From NCBI RefSeq assembly GCF_019578655.1, contig NC_063265.1, positions 23,546,285 to 23,610,284 of the forward strand: a DNA stretch of 64,000 bases, in the 5' to 3' direction. Origin of the DNA: Ricinus communis (taxonomy: Eukaryota; Streptophyta; Magnoliopsida; Malpighiales; Euphorbiaceae). Below are positions 57,551-64,000 of the stretch, piece by piece; the first letter of the stretch is position 1; every line of letters begins with the position of its first letter. The notes under the pieces were generated by a model. That model was not told the DNA's origin and made no database searches. It worked only from the letters and a program-made list of their open reading frames with translations. The position numbers and the translations under genes were made by a program.

Positions 57551-58654
57551 TTAACAACTCAAAAGCCTGCAAACAATCATCAAAAAATACGAAAGGACAT
57601 CCTTTACAAGCAATTGAGTTAAAGGTCTAGCAATCTTAGAAAAGTCCTTAATGAGCCTCCTATAGAAACCGGCATGACCTAAGAAGCTCCTAACAGCCTT
57701 AACTGAACTAGGTGGGGGTAATTTAGCAATAGTATCCACCTTGGCCCTATCGACCTCCACCCCTCATATGGAATTTTATGCCCCAACACTATACCTTCCT
57801 TAACCATAAAATGACACTTTTTCCAATTAAGAACTAGGTTAGCATCCATACAACGCTCAAGCATACATTCTAGATTATGCAAATAGTGAGTGAAGTAGTT
57901 ACCAAATACAGAAAAATCATCCATAAGGACCTCCATGGACTTCTCAATCATGTCGTGGAAGATCGCCATCATACACCTTTGAAAAGTCACAGGTGCATTG
58001 CATAATCCAAATGGCATCCTCCGATAAGCAAACGTACTATATGAGCAAGTAAAGGTTGTCTTCTCTTAGTCCTTAGGTGCAATGGGAATCTGAAGTAATC
58101 TGAAAAACCATCTAAAAATAGTAAAATATATGCCTAGACAACCTTTCTGACATTTGGTCAATAAAAGGAAGGGGAAAATGGTCCTTTCGAGTGGCATCAT
58201 TTAGCCTCCTGTAATCTATGCACACTCAAAAGCTCGTTACCGTTCTAGTCGGTATAAGCTCGTTCTTCTCATTTTTAACCATAGTTATACCTCCCTTCTT
58301 AGGAACCACCTACATAGGACTAACCCAGGAACTATCAGAGATGGGGTAAATCAAACATGTATTAAGAAGTTTAATTACCTCCTTTTTAACCATTTTTTTC
58401 ATGTTCGGGTTCAGTCTGCGCTGTGGTTGCACCACTAGCTTGTAACTATCCTTGATAAGGATCTTATGCAAGCAATAGCTAGCACTAATCCCAGGAATGT
58501 CAGTAATTTTCCAAGCAAATGCCTTATGGTACTTCCTAAGAGAAGCCAAAATCATCCCCCTCTCCTCGGGTGTCAAGTCCGCTACTAGAATGACAGGTAA
58601 CCTGTTGTCCTCATCTACATATGCATAGTTGAGATGCTTTGGGAGCTCTTTCAA
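57551..58654 (-). pseudogene. RT: Athila reverse transcriptase of the 15-kb element
   Basis: Frame 58654-58310 has AFAWKITDIPGISASYC and an SDSSWVSPM end at a stop. The palm start (VCIDYRRLNDATRKDHF) is in a shifted frame near 58240. The frame 58017-57679 has MPFGLCNAPVTFQRCM and LMDDFSVFG with both catalytic aspartates. 57760-57551 has KLPPPSSVKAVRSFLGH. It is broken but easily recognised. Confidence 0.85.
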
Positions 58655-58678
58655 CTCAAGGACTAGTAGTTCCTAAAG

Positions 58679-59618
58679 TCATGGCCTCAATTTCTGCACA
58701 CCTACCCTGTCAATCTCAACAAACTTATCAGTATTCTTGTTTGGTTCATTAGCTAACAAAAATGCAAGCTGCTCCAACACATTCTCATTGGATAACACAT
58801 GCTCATCCTCTACTTGCAAGACAACTTGTAAAGGATCATCCAACAATATCTCATGCAACTGTGTATCAATAACATCATCAAGTACATCAATAGAAAACAC
58901 AGTATCATCATGATTTAAGGACTGTCTCATAGAACTGTTCATATCAAAAGTGACAGTTTTGTCCCCTAACCTAAATTCAAGCTGTCTATCATAAACATCT
59001 ATAATAGCCCTAGACATTGCAAGAAAAGGTCGACCTAGAATTAAAGGTACATTACTCTCACCATCCATGTCCATGATCACAAAGTCAACATAAAATATAA
59101 ATTTGTCAACCTTAAAAAGTACATCCTCTATAATACCCCCTAGGATACTTAACAATCCTATCAGCTAACTGTAAGCTCATCCTAGTGGATTTAGTCTCAC
59201 CTAGCCCCAACTTGGTAAACAAACTGTACGGCATTAAATTAATGCTAGCTCCTAAGTCAGCTAAAGCATTGCTAATTATCAAATCACCAATCACACAAGG
59301 GACAGTAAAACTCTCTGGATCATGCTTCTTCTCTGGCAATTTGTTCTGAAGTATAGCCGAACACTCCTCATTTAGGGACACGATCGCCAAGTCCTCTAAC
59401 TTCTTCTTGTTGCTAAGGATCTCCTTTAAGAACTTCACATACCTAGGCATCTATGAAATAGCTTCAACAAAAGGTAAGTTAATTCGCAGTTGTTTAAACA
59501 AGTCGAGAAACTTACCGAACTACTTATCGACCTTCTCCTGTTTCAACCTGGTAGGATATGGGATCAGGGGCTGGTATTCCCTCAAAGGACTCTTCTTCTT
59601 GCCCTCTACCTTCTTTGG
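58679..59618 (-). pseudogene. pro: Athila protease region of the 15-kb element
   Basis: Frame 59450-59112 contains DPESFTVPCVIG and the active-site DLGASINLMP with its aspartate intact (near 59250). A single frameshift near 59140 leads to frame 59155-58679. This has VIMDMDGESNVPLILGRPFL followed by an acidic spacer. The active site looks sound apart from the shift. Confidence 0.8.
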
Positions 59619-61022
59619 CTACATCACCTTACTATCTCCATCTTTCCTATTTGAATATACCTGCACAACATCATCATCATCAAGAATAAGAATAGAACTA
59701 AATAGTTGGTCGGACTCCGTATTACTAGGCAAAGTCCCTGGCTGCCTCTCAGCCATCATCTTAGAAATTTGGCCTATCTGATTCTCCAAGTTCTGAATGG
59801 AGACCTGCTGATTTGTAAGAGTTGCCTTTGTCTGCTGGAATTTGGTCTCTAAAGTGGACATAAACTTCATCATCAGCTCCTCCAAGTTGGGCTTTTTCTC
59901 TTGAGTCTGAGGAGACTGGGGTGGGAGAACAGATTGTTGCGGTTGTTGCTGTAGTCGTTGAAATCCCAGTGGCCCCTAGTTGTGATTGTTCCTCCATCCA
60001 AAGTTCGAATAGTTTCCCATCCTGAATTATAGGTAGTGATATACGGGTTGTTCTGCTGCCTAGGCTAACTCCCTATATAGTCCACCTGATCATGGTTAGA
60101 TGAAGAAGAGGTAGCAAACATACCTCTTGATAACAGTGTCAGCGGGCCACCATAAAACTCCCGCTTGGGCGACTGGAATGACGATCATTGGATAACAACT
60201 CCACTTGAGCCGCTAAGGGCCGTTAGCATCCAAACTGTGTACACGATGCCACCCTCCTAATAGTGTGCCACCGGTAATTGTTTGTGGCCATCCCCTATCA
60301 CTTCGGTTGCTCGCTCGCGTCTTCGCTCAGAGAACCGCACTGGGCATGCACCATCCGCTTAGTAGCCAAATTTAAACCATTATAAAAAGTTTGTACCTGT
60401 AACCAGATTGGTAGTCCATGGTGTGGGCAGCATCTAAGTAGGTCCTTGTATCTCTCCCAGGTGTCGTACATTGACTTATCGTTAAACTACACAAAAGAAG
60501 ATATGTCATTTCTAAGTTTAATAGTTTTAAAGGGAGGAAAGTACTTAAATAAAAAAATTTCTGCCAAAGAATCCCAAGTAGTGATAGTGTTTGGAGGTAG
60601 CAACTGTAGCCACCCCTTTGCTCTATCCCTCAAAGAAAATGGAAACAAGAGGAGAAGAATTGCATCGTTTGTTGTCCCATTAATCTTGAAGGTATCACAA
60701 ATCTCCAAGAAACTCGCTATATACGTGTTAGGATCCGCATCTGGCAAGCCTTCAAACTAAATCGTTTGCTGCACCATCTGAATCACATTAGGCTTTATGT
60801 CAAATTTATCAGCGGCGACAGCCGGTCTCGTAAAATCATACATCGTCCGATTATTCTCATTATTGGGGTACCCGTTTCATTGTAGAGTGTCTCTCCCTCT
60901 CATCTACTTTCCCAACTCGAAATCTCTTTCTCCTCTATGTTCAATTGCTTCCTCAACTGCTTGAGGGATCACTCTAGTTCTAGTAGAGGGTCTACTATGT
61001 TAGGATTAGGCCCCCTAGTCAT
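59619..61022 (-). pseudogene. gag: Athila gag of the 15-kb element
   Basis: It starts at ATG 61022-61020 (MTRGPNPNIVDPLLELE). The capsid block is an open frame at 60747-60487 (FLEICDTFKINGTTNDAIL and AKGWLQLLPPNTITTWDSLA). It continues with FYNGLNLATKRMVHA (near 60390). The C-terminal coiled-coil region is in frame 59885-59619 (MEELMMKFMSTLETKFQQT). The usual zinc knuckle near 60140 is degraded. Several stops are present. Confidence 0.8.
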
Positions 61023-61155
61023 ACACTACCTGAAACAATGATTAACCAATAACACAAATTAATAAAAGAATATAATAAAGAAAAACAAATAAAGAACAAA
61101 GAATAAATGGATAAATTAATAAGAACACACAGTTCATAATATCTCTCAAAATAAT

Positions 61156-61173
61156 TCCTCGATAACGGTGCCA
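61156..61173 (-). other. Primer-binding site of the 15-kb Athila
   Basis: On the minus strand TGGCACCGTTATCGAGGA follows the LTR by six bases. It is a tRNA-Asp-type site with a few changes compared with 27814-27831. Confidence 0.8.
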
Positions 61174-61179
61174 AAAACT

Positions 61180-62651
61180 TGATAAGGCTAAACACGACTA
61201 ACAATCTACAAGCAAGTGCACCTATCGAATGCAATCTAGCTATGGAAAGTATCAATGTCGTATCCCACGGGAACTGAAAAGCTACTACTACAACGCTATT
61301 CCTATTATCTAACCAATCAAAACGTGGTGAAGATTATTTACTAAAAATGATTGAGAATATAAATGAAAACTAAATTTTAACAAAGACAACTTGAAAAAGA
61401 CAATGAGATGAGTTAACCCAATTGGAGATCCCTTTAGCTAGCCGGCTTAAAAATAATTATTTATGAATTGATTGATTAAGAATTGCGATTTGTGGATAAT
61501 CTCTTAAATGAATTGGCCTCTCTCTCGAGTTAACCAATTTCTAATCCTAAAGATCTAAAATTGAAGTCTCTTCTTAACAATTGACTTTAGAATAATATTA
61601 ATCTCTAAATTACCGCTAATAAGAATGTCTAGTTCTTATTCCAGTAAGTTATTACACTTATCTCTAAGATGCAAATCACTTAATCGCATAAGCAGTTGTC
61701 CAAACTCAATTGAATTTCTCAATTACAAAAGACCTCAAATTGATTCAATAATGAAGAAGAAACAATAGATTTTGTTGTATTTGAATGAAAACTACAATCT
61801 TAAATCAACAATTCAATCAATTAAGCATAAAACAAGCCTAGCATAGGTAAAGATCAGCCCCAAATGGATTTAATAAGATTAGTTACACATGTTCATGATT
61901 AAACTAATACAAGAATCAAATACAAAATAAACAAGAATCAAAAAGAATATGTACACCCTTTTCTCAAATGGTGGAAATGTTATCACCTCTTGAATAACTT
62001 TAAATCCAATCTCTGCAGCTTAAGATCTCCTCCTTCTTTCCTTTGAATCTTCAATCCAATCATCAAGAACAGCTATATGGATGATGTTGAAGTGGAATTC
62101 GTCTTCGCTTTCCTCTTCTTGATCATCTAGAAGGTTGCTCTTAAAGTCTGTCTTGAATACCCCAAAGTTCTCTCTCTGCCGCATCCCCTTTCTCTTTCTT
62201 TTTCTTTTCTTTTAAATCAAGCTTCAGGATCTAACACGACTTGCATTTGGACCGTCCAATACCGGACGCGCTCATTGGGCTACAATTGTACATCTGGCCT
62301 TCTTTTAGCACGGCTTGAATTTGGGTCGTGGTGCTCAGCACGAGCATGCTCCTAGGCTGTGTTAATCTTGGGAACCGTGCTGTAAGTTGTTTTTTCTTGC
62401 CATGGGTAAGGAATTTCAGCATGCCCTCTCGACCTGCGACGTGTTGCGTGGCGATCTAGCAGAATTGACCTTCATGCAATGCATATCTTCGATTTTAGTC
62501 TGATTTCTCTCTAACTTTGATGATGTACCTAGAAAAACACCTGAGACACAAAGGAAACAAAAACAGGGTGATTCTAATACAAAAACACATAATTTTCCCT
62601 AAAAACAACTCAAAATCAAGCATGCAAACATGTGTGATATCAAGGATATCA
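61180..62651 (-). mobile_element. 5' LTR of the 15-kb Athila element
   Basis: This is an uninterrupted 1,472-base LTR with ends TGATA...TATCA in minus orientation (plus strand TGATAAGG ... GATATCA). It contains CACGACTTGC/CGTGCT-type motifs at 62230-62450. It shows the undisturbed form of both sites where the 3' LTR was hit by later insertions. Confidence 0.88.
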
Positions 62652-62962
62652 ATTGGTTTAATAGTATTAGATTAATGATTTTCAATCTAGAAAATTGAGT
62701 AATTAAAGCTGTAATAATAATTGGATTGCATCCGGAGAAAAAAGTTTATATACCTAGAATTGTTCTTACTTTTAATAAACATAACTTTCCTTTTATCCTG
62801 GAAAGGCGGCAATTTCCTATAAGAATTTGCTACTGCATGAAAATTAATAAAAGTCAAGGACAAACCCTCAAACACGTTGACTTCTATTTACACGATCATG
62901 TATTTTTTATGGACTGTTGTATGTCACACTATCTAGGGTCACCTCACATACAAATTTATGAA
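62652..62962 (+). pseudogene. Helitron helicase fragment, right of the Athila insertion
   Basis: The helicase resumes here. A broken block (near 62670-62700, with one stop) is followed by IKAVIIIGLHPEKKVYIPRI (62707), NFPFILERRQFPI (62781) and KINKSQGQTLKHVDFYL (62839). The last is the conserved C-terminal helicase motif of plant Helitrons. The end is degenerate (the usual HGQLYVALSR is damaged). Confidence 0.88.
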
Positions 62963-63107
62963 TATTAATAAACAATAATAAAAAAGAAAGTGAACTCAAT
63001 AGCTTATGTTGTACAAAGAATATTGTTTACACTGAAGTTTTTTTTTATGATTTATGTATTTCTAATTAGTTTTTTTTACACTTATAGTGTAAGTCATTTA
63101 CTTACCT
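62963..63107. other. Spacer between helicase and RPA-like gene
   Basis: This is AT-rich. No features recognised. Confidence 0.4.
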
Positions 63108-64000
63108 ATGGCGAACATGTTGCCATCTGAAATTGATAACACTAGCAAAAATGTTCGAATCGAAGTACAAATCACTCAAGTATGGGAATTCGTCAATATT
63201 TTCAATCTGGAGGAATTATTTAGTGTTGAATTTCTAATGCTTGACGAATATGTTTTTCAGTCATATTCGAATTTACTCATATTCTATTTATGATAATAGT
63301 TCAATTATATTAATACTCTATATTTTTAAAAATTAAATATAATTGTTGCACCATGGTGATACAAGGCAAGGCTCCATTCCAAAAAGGTTCGTGGATCATT
63401 TCCGATATTTACTGATAGAGGAAAATATGTATCATCTATCCCGTTTTATGATTATACCAGCATAGGAAAACTACATATTAAGTGATCATCCATTTCGAAT
63501 CAAATTACCGCGCATTACTTTTAAACCGATTGATGATGATACATCATCCATACCCTTTGACAAATTCCATTTCGTCGAGTTTAATGAAGTTAGAGCTTTA
63601 ACACGTGACAAATCTTTTCTACCAGGTTTATTTCTCAATATTCCTAACTCGTAAAAAGATATTCATAATTTCATATTTCTATAACTATAAAAATATTTTC
63701 TACAGATAGTATTAGACAAATAGTTTCCATTTGGGCCATTGATGAAGCCAACATTGCCGGTAGAATTGTAAGAAAAATATCGAGGGCAAATAAGAAACTA
63801 CAAGTATCAACATTTAAAACAATGTTTACTTGTTGACTACAGACTATTACCAAATTAGTTATGTGATATAATGATCTTCTTTTACAGTGACGATGAGTTG
63901 TATATCACTCTTTAGGACAAGATGGCACTTCAGTTCCCCAAAAATGATATCTTTGCTTAGGAATCCAATGGTGTTGTGGTTGTTGTTTTCTTATCGCTGA
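63108..64000 (+). pseudogene. RPA-like single-strand DNA-binding gene of the Helitron, decayed, cut by window edge
   Basis: Plant Helitrons often carry a gene similar to the large subunit of replication protein A. Exon-like pieces: 63108-63293 (IEVQITQVWEFVN and VEFLMLDEY, the first OB-fold start), 63390-63640 (ENMYHLSRFMIIPA, then ILSDHPFRIKLP and SIPFDKFHFVEFNEV, typical RPA strands), and 63887-64000 (DDELYITL and FPKNDIFA ... NGVVVVVFLS, a second OB-fold). Stops occur in the second and third pieces. It continues beyond the window. Confidence 0.7.

Larger units (their letters stand above)
47495..62651 (-). mobile_element. Complete Athila-type element with nested solo LTRs
   Basis: This full element is read right to left: 5' LTR 61180-62651, primer-binding site, gag, protease, RT, RNase H, integrase, 3' ORF, polypurine tract, 3' LTR 47495-51796. 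LTR ends are TGAT.../...ATCA. The flanks are ATTGG at 47490-47494 and ATTGG at 62652-62656, a perfect 5-bp target duplication. Two later solo LTRs (47518-48956 and 49429-50822) lie in the 3' LTR. Removing them and their duplications leaves a 3' LTR of about 1,459 bases, against 1,472 for the 5' LTR. Coding regions carry many stops, so the copy is dead. Confidence 0.9.

Overview
This window is AT-rich nuclear DNA from a flowering plant, most likely a eudicot. It holds one recognisable host gene, a phytocystatin with introns. The rest is nested, mostly decayed LTR retrotransposons of the Ty3/gypsy Tat and Athila lineages, Helitron remnants, solo LTRs, a MITE and tandem repeats. I see no bacterial or organellar genes, no rRNA or tRNA genes and no CRISPR array. 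I cannot name the species.

Layout. 1-2.8 kb: two head-to-tail LTRs of a Tat-like family whose LTR carries repeated GCCGATCGGC-type palindromes. 3.2-5.9 kb: a phytocystatin gene with four inferred exons. The cystatin domain is intact, but the legumain-inhibitory C-terminal extension is broken by a nonsense codon and a frameshift. 6-10.5 kb: AT microsatellites, a 348-bp tandem duplication, an old Tat/Ogre-like LTR on the minus strand, and a 444-bp tandem repeat. 10.6-20.6 kb: a decayed Tat element (LTR, primer-binding site, gag, protease, RT, RNase H, second RNase H, start of integrase) whose 3' end was lost by a junction into LTR sequence. 20.7-25.3 kb: rearranged Tat fragments, including two inverted gag pieces, and an intron-containing pseudogene resembling DUF7745/plant-mobile-domain proteins.

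25.7-34 kb: a Tat LTR interrupted by a non-autonomous Athila derivative. This derivative has a 1.4-kb LTR, a tRNA-Asp-type primer-binding site, an open 391-codon chimeric ORF and a 3' Athila-specific ORF, and is truncated against a minus-strand Tat LTR. 34.2-39 kb: a chromovirus-like LTR, then a second gene remnant related to the 23-kb one, split by a Copia-like solo LTR that itself carries a MITE. 39.2-44.2 kb: an Athila gag-pol copy without LTRs. 44.8-47.2 kb: a small non-coding LTR element on the minus strand containing a large array of ~48-bp tandem repeats.

47.2-64 kb: the best-resolved nest. A Helitron helicase gene is split by a complete 15.2-kb minus-strand Athila element (47495-62651) with perfect 5-bp target duplications (ATTGG). 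Its 3' LTR later received two solo LTRs, each with its own perfect 5-bp duplication (ACTAA and GCAAA). Beyond it the helicase resumes and is followed by an RPA-like gene, as in plant Helitrons. The order of events can be read directly: Helitron, then Athila, then LTR insertions that recombined to solo LTRs.

The most interesting points are the datable nest, the non-autonomous Athila derivative with a preserved chimeric ORF, a shared intron-acceptor-like signal just before the 3' ORF of three Athila elements, and the damaged bifunctional cystatin. I found no evidence of a wholly new biological system.
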